Positions 20,087-31,556 of a stretch of 64,000 nt of DNA are shown one piece after another. The notes below the pieces were generated by a model. That model searched no databases, was not told where the DNA came from, and saw only the letters and a program-made list of their open reading frames with translations. The translations under genes and the position numbers were made by a program. The stretch's first letter is position 1. Each line of letters begins with the position of its first letter. Source of the stretch: Elymus sibiricus (lineage: Eukaryota > Streptophyta > Magnoliopsida > Poales > Poaceae); contig CM077676.1 of the NCBI GenBank assembly GCA_039707655.1, positions 184,632,936 through 184,696,935 on the forward strand, read 5' to 3'.

Positions 20087-20531
20087 AAGAAGCCCACGAA
20101 GCACCAGATGTGGTCCTTGGTATGTTTCCTGTTAATAACATACCTGCAATGATTTTATTCGATTCCGAGGCTTCCCATTCTTTTATTTCACGGAGTTTTG
20201 TTGCCCAACATCGCCTTTCCTATACTCTTTTGGACAAAATTATGGTGGTCAATCCCCCGGATCCATGCTCAGGACAAATATCATATGTCGAGACCTGGAG
20301 ATATCAATTAATGGGATAATCTTCCCCACATCCCTTGTATCCATTGAATCCTCAGGGTTGGATGTTATATTGGGGATGGATTGGTTAATGGCACATCAAG
20401 TCTGTATCAATTGTGCAACCAGAGAAGTTACATTGGTAAACCCATCTGTACAACAAGCTCGGTTCTTTGCCAGTAGAACCATGTCAAAAAAGGTATGGCT
20501 TACACAGCTACCGCCACAGATATGGAGTTGA
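20083..20531 (+). pseudogene. Chromovirus aspartic protease
   Basis: The active-site turn reads ILFDSEASHSFIS: the Gly of the usual D-S-G-A is replaced by Glu, expected to destroy activity. After a frameshift near 20290 the C-terminal part GLDVILGMDWLMAHQVCINC is in another frame, ending at TGA 20529-20531. It lies between Gag and RT as expected. Confidence 0.8.
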
Positions 20532-21900
20532 TTCCAGTGGTCAGCGAATTTCCAGATGTATTTCTAGAAGAATTGCCAGGAATGCCACCCGACCACGAGC
20601 TTGACTTTTCTATTGATATTGTTCCCCAGCACCAATCTACAAAAAGTATTATCGTATGCCTTCTTCTGAATTAGTGGAACTGAAGAAACAACTGGATGAG
20701 TTGCTACAAAAAGGATATATTCGCCCCAGTTCATCTCCATGGGGGTCACCTGCAATATTCGTCAGCAAGAAAGATGGTAGTCTCCGAATGTGTGTTGACT
20801 ATCGCGCCCTCAATGATGTCATGATCAAAAATAAATACCCACTTCCCTGGATCGACGATTTGTTCGATCAACTAAATGGAGCTCAAATATTCTCCAAGAT
20901 TTACTTGCAAACTGGGTATCATCAGTTGAAAATCAGACAAGAAGACATTCCTAACATAGCATTCACTACCCGATACGGATTATATGAATACACCATCACG
21001 TCATTTGGGCTGACTAACGCCCCCGCATTTTTCATGCATATGATGAACAAGGTATTCATGGACTTTTTGGACAAGTTCATGGTGGTATTCATTGATGATA
21101 TTCTCATATATTCCAAAGGTGAAGAAGAGCACAAATAGCATCTCCGTGCTGTATTGGAGCGATTACGAGGCCACCATCTTTATGCATAATTTAGCAAATG
21201 TGAATTTTGCCTTAAGGAAGTGGGATTTCTCGGGCATACTCTATCGGCACAAGGAGTGGCCGTGGACCAAAGCAAGGTGACGGAAGTACTGAATTGGAAG
21301 TCACCCGTTACAGTGACAGAAGTCAGAAGTTTCTTGGGATTGGCAGGCTATTACCGTCGCTTCATTGAAGGCTTCTCTAAAATCGCCAAGCCAATGATGG
21401 AATTACTTAAGAAAAAACAGAAATTCACATGGACAGAAGCTTGTGAGAACAATTTCAATGAGCTAAAAACCCGATTGACTACCGCCCCAGTATTGGCGCT
21501 ACCAGATATTTACCGCAGCTTCGATATTTATTGTGACGCATCCAGGCGTGGCATTGGGTGTGTACTTATGCAAGACGGAACGGCCGTGGCCTATGCTTCT
21601 CAACAACTATGGCCGCATGAGGAAAAATATCCAATGCATGACTTCGAATTTGCAGCGGTGGTGCATGCCCTAAAAATTTGGAGGCACTACATCATCGGGA
21701 AAAGATGTCAAATATACACAGACCACAAGAGTCTCAAGTATATATTCACTCAACCGGACCTGAATCTCTGACAAAGAAGATGACTTGAATTGGTCAAGGA
21801 TTAGCACCTTGGTATCAATTACCATCCGGGAAAGGCCAATGTGATCGCTGATGCTCTCAATCAAAAACCGGCCTCAGTAAACTCAATATTTGAGTCCCTG
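20522..21900 (+). pseudogene. Chromovirus reverse transcriptase and RNase H, cut by the Sabrina-like insertion
   Basis: Starts with ELIPVVSEFPDVFLEELPG, shifts frame near 20630, then shows RT motifs [20 protein letters not shown], a degenerate [19 protein letters not shown] and the catalytic FIDDILIYS. Stops: TAG at 21136-21138, TAA at about 21187, TGA at 21769-21771 and two more downstream. RNase H is visible as [18 protein letters not shown], with E in [12 protein letters not shown] and [13 protein letters not shown]. The end NYHPGKANVIADALN reaches 21870. The Sabrina-like element enters at 21913, in the linker between RNase H and integrase. Confidence 0.9.
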
Positions 21901-21912
21901 CACGCAGCGCTT

Positions 21913-23463
21913 TGCTACTTGTAAACTGCGTTGGTATTTCCCCGAAGAGGAGAGGATGATGCAGTATAGTAGAGATAAGTATTTCCCTTAGTTAGGAACC
22001 AAGGTTATCAATCTAGTAGGAGAACCATACAAAACCTCGTTAGCAGCACCTACACACACAAAAGCAAACACTTGCACCCAACGCAAATAAGAGGGTTGTC
22101 AATCCCCTTAGCAGTTATTTGCAAGGATTAATTCTGATAGTGATAGATAGAAAAGTAAATTGCAAAATAAAATAAAAGTAAATAAATTGCAGCAAGGTAT
22201 TTTTGGATTTTAATATATGATAAAGATAGACCCGGGGGCCATAGTTTTCACTAGAGGCTTCTCTCTCGAACACATAGCATACGGTGGGTAAACAAATTAC
22301 TGTTGGGCAATTGACAGAAAAGCAAATAATTATGACGGATTCATGGCAATGATCATTTATATAGGCATCACGTCCGAGACAAGTAGACCGACTCCTGCCT
22401 GCATCTACTACTATTACTCCACCCATCGACCGCTATCCAGCATGCATCTAGGGTATTAAGTATAAAACAAAGTAACGCCTTAAGCAAGATGACAAGATGT
22501 AGACAAAGTAAACTCAAGCAATATGATTAAACCCCATCTTTTTATCCTTAATGGCAACAATACAATTACGTGTCATGTCCCTTTCTGTCACTGGGATTGA
22601 GCAACGCAAGATTGAACCCATCACAAAGCACCTCTCCCATTGCAAGATAAATCAATCTAGTTGGCCAAACCAAACGGATAGATCGGAGAGAAATACAAAG
22701 CTATAACAATCATGCATAAAAGAATTCAGAGAAGACTCAAATATTTCTCATGAATAATCTGATCATAACTCACAATTCATCGGATCCCAACAAACACATC
22801 GCAAAAGAAGATTACATCGGATAGAACTCCAAGAACATCAAGGAAAACAATGGTATTGAAGATCAAAGAGAGAGAAGAAGCCATCTAGCTAGTATCTATG
22901 GACCCGTAGGTCTGTGGTAAACTACTCACACATCATCGGAAGTGCAGCAAGGTTGATGAAGAAGCCCTCCGTGATCGATTCCCCTTCTGGCAGAGTACCG
23001 GAAAAGGCCTCCAGATGGGATCATGGAAGAACAGAGGCTTGCCGCGGCAGAAAGATTTTCTCTTTTGTATTTTTGGTATACGGGGAATATTTTGGAATTT
23101 ATAGCGCTGGATTAGGTCAACAGGAGCCACGAGGGGCCCACAAGCCTGGGGGCGCGCCTACCCCCCTGGGGCGCGCCCCTGGACTTGTCGCTTCCTCGTG
23201 ACTCCTCTGGTCTTCTCCCGAAGCTTCCAGGGTCTCTTCTGGTCCAGAAAAAATTAATCCAAAGTTTTTTCTTCGTTTGAACTCCATTTGATAATGATTT
23301 TCTGAAAAGGCAAAAACAAGCAAAAAAAACAGCAACTGGCATTGGGCACTAGGTTAATAGGTTAGTCCCAAAAAATGATATATAGTGGCATATAAAACAT
23401 CCAAGATTGATACTATAATAGCATGGAACAATAAAAAATTATAGATACGTTGGAGATGTATCA
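21913..23463 (-). repeat. 3' LTR of the Sabrina-like element
   Basis: Pairs over its length with 60937-62491; ends TG (21913) and CA (23463). The ORFs seen in both LTRs are repeat copies and not taken as genes. Confidence 0.9.
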
Positions 23464-23478
23464 AGCATCCCCAAGCTT
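23464..23478 (-). promoter_or_regulatory. Polypurine tract of the Sabrina-like element
   Basis: The minus strand reads AAGCTTGGGGATGCT directly before the 3' LTR, the usual Athila-type PPT. Confidence 0.75.
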
Positions 23479-25815
23479 AATTCCTGCTCGTCCTCGAGTA
23501 GGTAAATGATAAAAACAGAATTTTTGATGTGGAATGCTACCTAACATGTTTCATCACGTAATCTCTTTATGGTATGTATATTAAGATCTGAGTGATTCAA
23601 AGCAATAGTCTATAATTTGATATAAAGACATCAATACTCAGGCATACTAACAAACAATCATGTCTTTCAAAATAAAAATGCTAAAGAAAGTTATCCCTAC
23701 AAAATCATATAATCCTGTCATGCTCCATCTTCTTAACACAAAGTATTTATCATGCACTACCCCGATGACAAGCCGAGCAATTGGTTCATACTTTTTAACG
23801 CGCTTCAGCTTTTTCAACCCCCACGCAATACATGAGCGCAAGCCATGGATATAGCACTATGGGTGGAATAGAATGTGGTGGTAGAGATTAATAAGGGGAA
23901 GTCAAAAAGAAGAAGATAGTCTCACATCGACGTGGCTAATCAACGGGCTACGGAGATGCCCATCAATTGATGTCAGTGCGAGGAGTAGGGATTGCCATGC
24001 AACAGATGCACTAAGAGCTATAAGTGTATGAAAGCACAACATGAAAACTAAGTGGGTGTGCATCCAACTTGCTTGCTCATGAAGACCTCGGGCATTTGAG
24101 GAAGCCCATCATCGAAATATACAAGCCAAGTTCTATAATGAAAAATTCCCACTAGTATATGAAAGTGACAAAATAGGAGACTCTCTATATGAAAAACATG
24201 GTGCTACTTTGAAGTACAAGTATGGAAAAAGATAGTAACACTGCCCCTTCTCTCTTTTTCTCTCATTTCATTTTTTTCTTTTTTTCTTTTTCGTGGGCTC
24301 TTTTTGGCCTCTTTTTTTTCCTTTTATTTATTTATTTATTTCCTCACTGGGACAATGCTCTAATAATGATGATCATCACACTCCTATTTACTTACAACTC
24401 AAAAAAAATTACAACTCGAAACTAGAACAAATATGACTCTATATGAATGCCTCTGGCGGTGTGCAATGATAGTAGCATAACATGTATAAAAAATGATGAA
24501 CGGTGGCTGAGCCACAAATACTATGTCAGCTATATGATCATGCAAAGCAATATGACAATGATGATGTGTGTCATAAAAACGGAACAGTGGAAGTTGCATG
24601 GCAATATATCTCAGAATGGCTATGGAAATGCCATAATAGGTAGGTATGGTGGCTGTTTTGAGGAAGATATAAGGAGGCTCATGTGTGATAGAGCGTATCA
24701 TATCACGGGGTTTGGATGCACCGGCGAAGTTTGCACCAACTCTCGATGTGAGAAAGGGCAATGCACGGTACCGAAGAGGCTAGCAAATTGCGGAAAGGTG
24801 AGAGTGCGTATAATCCATGGACTCACATTAGTCATAAAGAACTCACCTACTTATTGCTAAAGTTTATTAGCCCTCGAAGCAAAGTACTACTACGCATGCC
24901 CCTAGGGGGATAGATTGGTAGGAAAAGACCATCGCTCGTCCCCGACCGCCAGTCATAAGGTAGACAGTCAAGAATAAATCATGCTCCAACTTCTTAGCAT
25001 AACGACAGATCATATGTGCATGCTTCGGGAATCACAAACCTTAACACCAATATTCTTACTAAACCACAATTATCTACTAGTACCTCCCACATATTACCAT
25101 CTTAATAACGCAAAACTATTGCAAGGAATCAAACTTATCATATTCAGTGATCTACATGAAAGTTTTTATTATATCCCTCTTGAATACCTATCATATTAGG
25201 ACCAAATTCATAACCCGTGCATATTACCATTGCTAGTGCAACTATTTCTTTAAAATATAGCCACCACCATGCTCTAAAAGATATAAGTGAAGCACTAGAG
25301 CAACTGCCTAGCTCAAAAGATATAAGTGAAGCACATAGAGTATTCTAACAAATCACGAATAATGTGTGTCCCTCTCAAAAAGGTGTGTTCAGCAAAGATG
25401 ATTGTGAAAAACTAAAAAGCAAACAAAAGCAAACAAACTATAGCACAAGCCGCTCCAAGTAAAATACATATCATGTGATGAATAAAAATATAGCTCCAAG
25501 TGAGTTACCGATAGATTGTAGACGAAAGAGGGGATGCCATCCGGGGCATCCCCAAGCTTAGACCCTTGAGTCTTCCTTGCATATTACCTTGGAGTGACTT
25601 GGGCATCCCCAAGCTTAGGCTCTTGCTACTCCTTATTCCTTTATCCATCGTAGTCTCACCCAAAACTTGAAAACTTCAGCACACAAAACTCAACAGAAAC
25701 CTCGTGAGATCCATTAGTATAACAAACAAATCTTAAACTTTAGGTACTGTTGTAAATTGATTCATATTTAATATTGTCATAATCCTACTGTACTCCAACT
25801 TCTCCATGACGCATA
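23479..25815 (-). other. Non-coding 3' region of the Sabrina-like element
   Basis: About 2.3 kb without recognisable coding domains. It holds a pyrimidine-rich tract at about 24240-24350 on the plus strand and two further PPT-like copies at 25545-25560 and 25602-25617. A 137-codon plus-strand ORF at 24447-24860 has no recognisable domain and lies antisense to the element. RT and integrase would be expected in this part of an autonomous element and are absent. Confidence 0.7.
25545..25617 (-). repeat. Two extra PPT-like motifs inside the Sabrina-like element
   Basis: GGCATCCCCAAGCTTA occurs at 25545-25560 and 25602-25617, the same motif (minus strand TAAGCTTGGGGATGCC) as the terminal PPT at 23464. 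Confidence 0.75.
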
Positions 25816-25820
25816 CCCCC

Positions 25821-27529
25821 TGAAAGCACATTTGCTCCCTTGGTGGTTTTGGTAATTCATAACAACATATATCTCATTGAACTAATGTCCATTCAAGTTA
25901 AAGATTTCAGGATGTTCAATGATTGGCATGGCATGGACTAGAGATGTGGACCCCTCAAAATGCTAAGGACAAGGATTGGCAAAGGATCAAGACTCTACAT
26001 TTTTGGTTTAGTGATCCAAGATCACATTGAGTCCATAGGAAAGCCAATACTATTAAAAGGGGATGAGGTGTTGATTAATGGTCCTTTTGCTCAAGTGCTT
26101 AGTGACAGTACTCCTAAACCCTCAACCACTCTCTCTATCCCAAATATGTCCAAAACCAACATTCCAACTCGGCCCCACCGAATTTCTCTATCCGGCCCCA
26201 CCGAGTTCACCTAGACTTAGCCACTGCCAAAACCCTAACAAATCGGATCCACCGAAATGGATCTCGGTCCCACCGAGATGGCCTTGCCAACTCTGAATCG
26301 GTGCCACCGAGTTGGGTCAAAAGTGTGTAACGGTTGGATTTTGTGTGGAGGCTATATATACCCCTCCACCACCTCCTTCTCTGAAAAGGAGAGCCATGCA
26401 AATCGGTCTTGCCAACTCTCTGTAATCATTTGCATTCACTTCGGTCTCACCGAGTAATGCAAATCGGTCTCACTGAGATGGCTTGCCAAGTCTCTGTTGC
26501 CTTATTGCTTCACTTCGGTCCAACCGAGTTGATGCAATCGGTGCCACCGAGATGAGGTTTGCCCTAAGCCATTGCACTTCGGTCCATCCAAGTTGTCCGT
26601 ATCGGTCCCACCGAAATGCCTAAAGTTCATATCTTTTACACTATTTGGTGCCACCGAGTCTTCTGAATTGGTGCCACCGAGTTGGGTCAAAAGTGTGTAA
26701 CGGTTGGATTTTGTGTGGAGGCTATATATACCCCTCCACCACCTCCTTCTCTGAAAAGGAGAGCCATCAGAACGTGCCTATACTTCCACCATACATTTTA
26801 TGATAGAGAACCACCTACTCATGTGTTGAGATCAAGAGATTCCATTCCTACCATTTGAACCTTGATTTCTTGCCTTTCCCAAGTTGCTTTCCACTCAAAT
26901 CCTTCTTCCACCATAGCCAAATCTGTGAGGAGTTGTTTGAGTGCTGGGAAGACTATCATTGAAGCACAAGAGCAAGAAGTTCATCAACAACACACCGTCT
27001 ATTACCTTTTGGAGAGTGGTGTCTCCTAGATTGGTTAGGTGTCACTTGGGAGCCTCCGACATGATGTGGAGTTGAACCAAGAGTTTGTAAGGGCAAGCAG
27101 ATCGCCTACTTCGTGAAGATCTACCCCGAGTTAGGCTAGTCCTTCGTGGACGTAAGCCATGGTGGAATAGACAAGGTTGCTTCTTCGTGGACCCTTCGTG
27201 GGTGGAGCCCTCCGTGGACTCGCGCATCCATTACCCTTCGTGGGTTGAAGTCTCCATCAACGTGGACGTACGATAGCACCACCTATCGGAACCACGCCAA
27301 AAACCACCGTGTCTTCATTGCGTTTGAAATCTCCGATCCCCTCCTTTACATACATATGCAATTGCTTACTTTCCGCTGCTATACTCTTAGAATTGCATGT
27401 GTAGGGTGATGCTTGACATGTACTATTGCTAAAATCTGCCAACAACTAAAACTGGGAAAAGGTTAGGTTTTATTTGGTCAAGTAGTCCAATCACCCCCCC
27501 CCCCCTCTAGACATACTTTCGATCCTACA
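25821..27529 (+). repeat. 5' LTR of element C, with duplicated promoter block
   Basis: 1709 bp, starts TGAAAGCACATTTGC and ends CGATCCTACA. It is 366 bp longer than its 3' partner because a block of about 100 bp with the TATA box occurs twice (26296-26397 and 26664-26767). Some 13 inverted TCGGT-n3-ACCGA motifs lie at about 26165-26690. A poly-C run precedes the end. Confidence 0.9.
26165..26690 (+). promoter_or_regulatory. Array of TCGGT-n3-ACCGA inverted motifs upstream of the LTR TATA box
   Basis: Motifs such as CTCGGTCCCACCGAGATGG, AATCGGTGCCACCGAGTTGG and TATCGGTCCCACCGAAATG recur about 13 times. The core is an inverted repeat of TCGGT with a 3-base centre. The two TATA boxes (TATATATACCCC) sit at 26353 and 26723. 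Confidence 0.6.
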
Positions 27530-27531
27530 AG

Positions 27532-27543
27532 TGGTATCAGAGA
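27532..27543 (+). promoter_or_regulatory. Primer-binding site of element C
   Basis: TGGTATCAGAGA, one mismatch (last base) to the Met-tRNA-type PBS TGGTATCAGAGC present in sister element B. Confidence 0.9.
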
Positions 27544-27613
27544 TTTGGTCTCCTTAGGCCTTGATTTCCATTGCTTTGGTGATCATAGCCTTGGTTTCAC
27601 AACCTTGGAGAGT

Positions 27614-28918
27614 ATGGCGTCTAGTGAGGGTAACTATCACCGTAGAGGTCCATACTTTGATGGTACAAACTTTGCTAGTAGGAAACATAAGATGAAAATG
27701 CATATTCTTGGTCATAACCCCGCCATTTGGGCTATTGTTCGTGTTGGCTTGCAAGGTGACTTCTTTGAGGATGGCAAGGAACCGGATCGTGAAGCAACCC
27801 CGGAAGAATTGAAGATGTTGCAATACAATGCTCAAGCTTGTGACATTCTATTCAACGGTTTATGTCCCGAAGAATTCAACAAAATCAGCCACCTCGAGAA
27901 TGCAAAGGAAATTTGGGATACTTTGGTTGATATGCATGAGGGTACCAAGTCCGTCAAGGAATCTAAGTTGGATGTGCTTCAAAGTCAACTTCACAAGTTC
28001 AAGATGAAGGATGGTGAAGGAGTCGCTGAGATGTACTCTAGGCTTGCTCTCATCACAAATGAGATTGCCGGCTTAGGAAGTGAAGAGATGACCGACAAAT
28101 TCATCATCAAGAAGATACTTAGAGCTTTGGATGGAAAATATGATACCGTTTGCACATTGATCCAAATGATGCCAAATTACAAAGATCTCAAGCCCACGGA
28201 AGTCATTGGAAGGATTGTTGCTCATGAAATGTCACTCAAGGACAAAGAGGAGCTGCACAACAAATCAAGTGGTGCCTACAAAGCCTCAACCTATGCTCCA
28301 ACAACTTCAAGTGACAAGCTAGTATCCAATGAAGAGATAAGCCTAATGGTGAAAAGGTTCAACAAGTTCTACAAGAACAAAGGGAAAGAAAGAAGCTCCA
28401 GCTCAAGACACTATGAGAGAAGATCACCAAGTTGTGAGCGTAATTGCTACAATTGTGGAAAGCCCGAACACTATTCCAATGAGTGTATGGCTCCCTACAA
28501 GAAAAGAGATGAATCACCAAGAGGAAGACATAGAAGAGATGAATCACCTCATAAGGAGAGAAGGAGTAGAGATGATCGTTATGAACGAAGACACTCTCGA
28601 AGAAGCAAGGATTCGGAGAAGAAGGACAAGTCATCCAAGAGCTACACAAGAAGAAGACATCAAGTTCATATTGGTGAATGGGTTTCCGGCTCCGACTCCG
28701 ACCACCACTCCGAGAGAAGTTATCACTCCAACTCCGACTATAGTCAAGATGAAGGTGTTGCCAGACTTGCTCTTGTGTCATCCAACTCCTATGATCTATT
28801 TGACTCACCAAATGAAGGAATTGGTAGATGCTTCATGGCAAAAGGCCCCAAGGTATCACACCCCGAGTATCTTGATTTCAATAGTGATGAAGATGATTTG
28901 CTTGGTGATGATGATTAA
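27614..28918 (+). pseudogene. Element C Gag, first part (UBN2 domain and zinc knuckle)
   Basis: Start at ATG 27614 (MASSEGNYHRRGPYFDG). Residues about 60-210 match the Copia-type Gag domain UBN2 (IWDTLVDMHEG, LDVLQSQLHKFKMKDGEGVAEMYSRL, IIKKILRALDGKYDTVC). The zinc knuckle CYNCGKPEHYSNEC is near residue 278, followed by an Arg/Ser/Asp/Glu-rich region (about 300-350). In sister element B the frame continues past this point; here a TAA at 28916-28918 (Leu codon TTA changed to TAA) ends it. Gag packages the RNA. Confidence 0.9.
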
Positions 28919-29804
28919 CTTATTGATAGAGCTAGTGATGAGCTATAATGAAAATGCTAGTAATCATGATAGTCAAGAGGAAACGAGTGACAATGCTATG
29001 AAGGAGATTGAGCGTCTAACTAAAGAACTAAATGCTCTTAAGTTAGCTCATGAAACAACTCAAGAGGATCATAGAGAACTTCTAAGAACTCATGAGAAGC
29101 TATGCTTCGAGAAGCTAAATTTAGAGCAAGAGCATGACTTTCTTAAAGCTATCAATGACGATCTTCGAAAGAAGAGTTCTTCATATCTTGCCAAACGTTT
29201 ACTCTTGTCTACCTTTATGCCACAAGTTAAATCTAAGCAAACTAGCAACAAGGGTAAAAATGGTTCTACCTCTAGTAGTAACAATAACAATGCTAAATCC
29301 AATGTTGTTGCTTCTAGTAGTTCTATTGATTCCACTAATGATTCTCTTAGCCAAGTTATACTTGAGCAAGAAAATATGCTATTGAAAGGAATTATAGAAA
29401 AAGGTGTCTACAAGAGCCTTGCCGGGAGTAAGCAATTTGAGGAAATTGTACGCAAGCAAGGAAGGCACCGGAAGAACCAAGGTGTTGGTTTTGAACAAAA
29501 GTTCAATGCCAATGGAGTTGAGTGGGAAGAAGATCAATACCCCAAGACGAAGTTTGTTCCTCAACAAGAGAAGTATGATCCTACTTCCTTCAAGGGAACA
29601 GAAGCTCAAGAAGATCTTCCACCACAAGACCACAAGCTAAAAGGCAAGGACAAGCTTCAAGAAGAGATTGATTCATTTGAAGAAGCTCCTCAAGCCATGG
29701 TCAAGTGGGTTCCCAAGACTTCATCAAGTTCTACTTCATCAAGTGCTACTACAACTCCAAGGATTCCCATCAAGTTGATGTGGGTCCAAAAGAAGAAGAT
29801 CTAG
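28919..29804 (+). pseudogene. Element C Gag, C-terminal extension, shifted by a 2-base deletion
   Basis: Compared with element B, two bases are missing near 28940, so the rest continues in another frame to 29804. It has a coiled-coil-like stretch (NAMKEIERLTKELNALKLAHE), a Lys/Ser/Asn-rich segment and a Ser/Thr-rich tail ending near LMWVQKKK. SIRE-type Gag proteins are unusually long, and this extension fits. It holds about 34 residues (after GIIEK) that element B lacks. Confidence 0.8.
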
Positions 29805-31556
29805 AGAGTTCTTGAGGGTGACTCCGCCAACAATTTCACTCATATTCTTTATGGCAAGAACTTGTGCAACCAACTTCCACATTTTGCACTAATTCATGGA
29901 GTCACAAACCCTCTTGTTGGTAAGGCAAGGGACAAGGTAATCAATGCATTCATGGACATCATCATATGTGTATTTCACTCTATGTCTATGGATATCCTTG
30001 TATGTTCCTTGTGTGGGACTAACCCATGTAGGTATTGAAATCACAAAACTCCAAAGGATTGCTCCCAACTCTTGATGGTCTACATCAACAATGAGCATCC
30101 ACATCTTCAACATCTACATGAAGTCGTCATCGACAAAACCCAAGGTTAGTTCATCCCTCTTAGGGGGGATATCACATCTAGGGGGAGCTTTGCTCTAAAC
30201 AATTGAGCTAAAGCAACTTTAATGGTGTGAACACATTAAATGCTTTATGTAAAAGTGGTAACCCCACTTGTGCTTAAATGATGAGTATGACCTATGATCA
30301 AATGTTCTCATTTGGCTCCTAAGTCAATATACTCATATATAGATGACCTAGTCATCTCCATTGCTTGATAGATGCTAGAATTGGTTGTGCATGTTTGACA
30401 CATATTTCATTTGCTATCTTATTGTGTGAGCATGTTGGTTTGCATGTTTTCATCATTCGAGGACATCCATTTGTTGTTTTGATTGTCTTGGTTTTCTGGC
30501 CAAGTGGATGTACAAGAATGCCTAAGTACCTTCTCTAGCTATCTATGCTTTCTTGTCTCAAATTCTATTCTTGCTGCATCACAAAAATTGAACAAGTCAT
30601 TTTCGGACCCTCCGGGTGAGGAGCACTCGGAGCCACCGATCTGAAAGGGCTGAACCGCCAAAACCTTCTAATTGATTTCGGCCGAACCAACTCACTCAAA
30701 CTCGGTCGAACCGAAATCATTTAGATTGATCTAGGTTTTCATCTCGGTGCTACCGATTAGACCAACTGGGTGACACCGAGTTGCTGTAAATGCAAGCAGT
30801 TGCACGTCTCGGTGCTACTGATTTGTTCCACTCGGTGCCACCGACAGCACATGGGTATATATATCTAGCGGACCGTGCGGTTGAAAATTACTTCAAACGT
30901 CACACGCCCGCGCCCCATTGCTGCCGCTCCCTTGGTCTCCAGATCGTCGCCGTCGTCTCCTGTGCGCCTTCGCCGCAGGACTCCGTCGCCGTCAACGGTA
31001 ATCTCCACCGCCGTTGCCGCCGTAGAGAATCTCCACCGAGTTAGGGTGAGATTCGATCTCCTCGTGCCTCTTTTTTTCTTCCGATTCAATGCACAAGGAT
31101 AATGCCATATATCTTGCCACGAATGCAATACTCTTTCCACCAGATTAGTTCGTAAGAACAAGATTCGAGCAAAAAAATTAGGGTTAGGTTTCCGCCGAAC
31201 GCATCTTGGACCGACCGAATAGTAATTTTCGGTCCCACCGATTTGGCCCTGGCCATAGCACTAGTACATCTCGGTGCCACCGAGTTGTGAAAATCGGTGA
31301 GACCGAAAGTAACATCTCAGTGAAACCCTAGCATCTCTGAGCCACCGAAACCCATATCGGCCTGACCGAAATGGCGTGCAAGGTCTCTGTAGTGTGCTTC
31401 GGTATCACCGAGATTATCAACTCGGTCCATCCAAAATGCATTCTGTGAAAACCTAGAACTAAAGTTTGAACTCAATTTTTTGAAAAACTATCTGCTTTTT
31501 GTGATGACTCATCTACTCTGCCCATACCCATCTATTCATAGGGTCAGCTCAGCAAG
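29805..31556 (+). promoter_or_regulatory. Spacer between Gag and second ORF with an internal promoter
   Basis: No pol remnants. Seven TCGGT/ACCGA motifs (30610-30845) lie just upstream of a TATA box, TATATATATC at 30856-30863. A GC-rich leader (CGCCGTCGTCTCC) follows, then a donor-like GTTAGGGTGAG at about 31040, and more motifs at 31190-31440. This resembles a promoter plus 5' leader, possibly with an intron, for the ORF at 31557. The arrangement is conserved in element B with its TATA at 41346. Purine-rich AGGGGGGA and TAGGGGGAG at 30160-30187 look like vestigial PPTs. Confidence 0.55.

Noticed and set aside
22115..22426. 103-codon minus-strand ORF, repeated at 61139-61450
   Set aside because: A copy of LTR sequence; its recurrence reflects the LTR pair and not two genes.
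24447..24860. 137-codon plus-strand ORF in the Sabrina-like element
   Set aside because: Antisense to the element, no domain, and the region is typical non-coding Athila 3' sequence.
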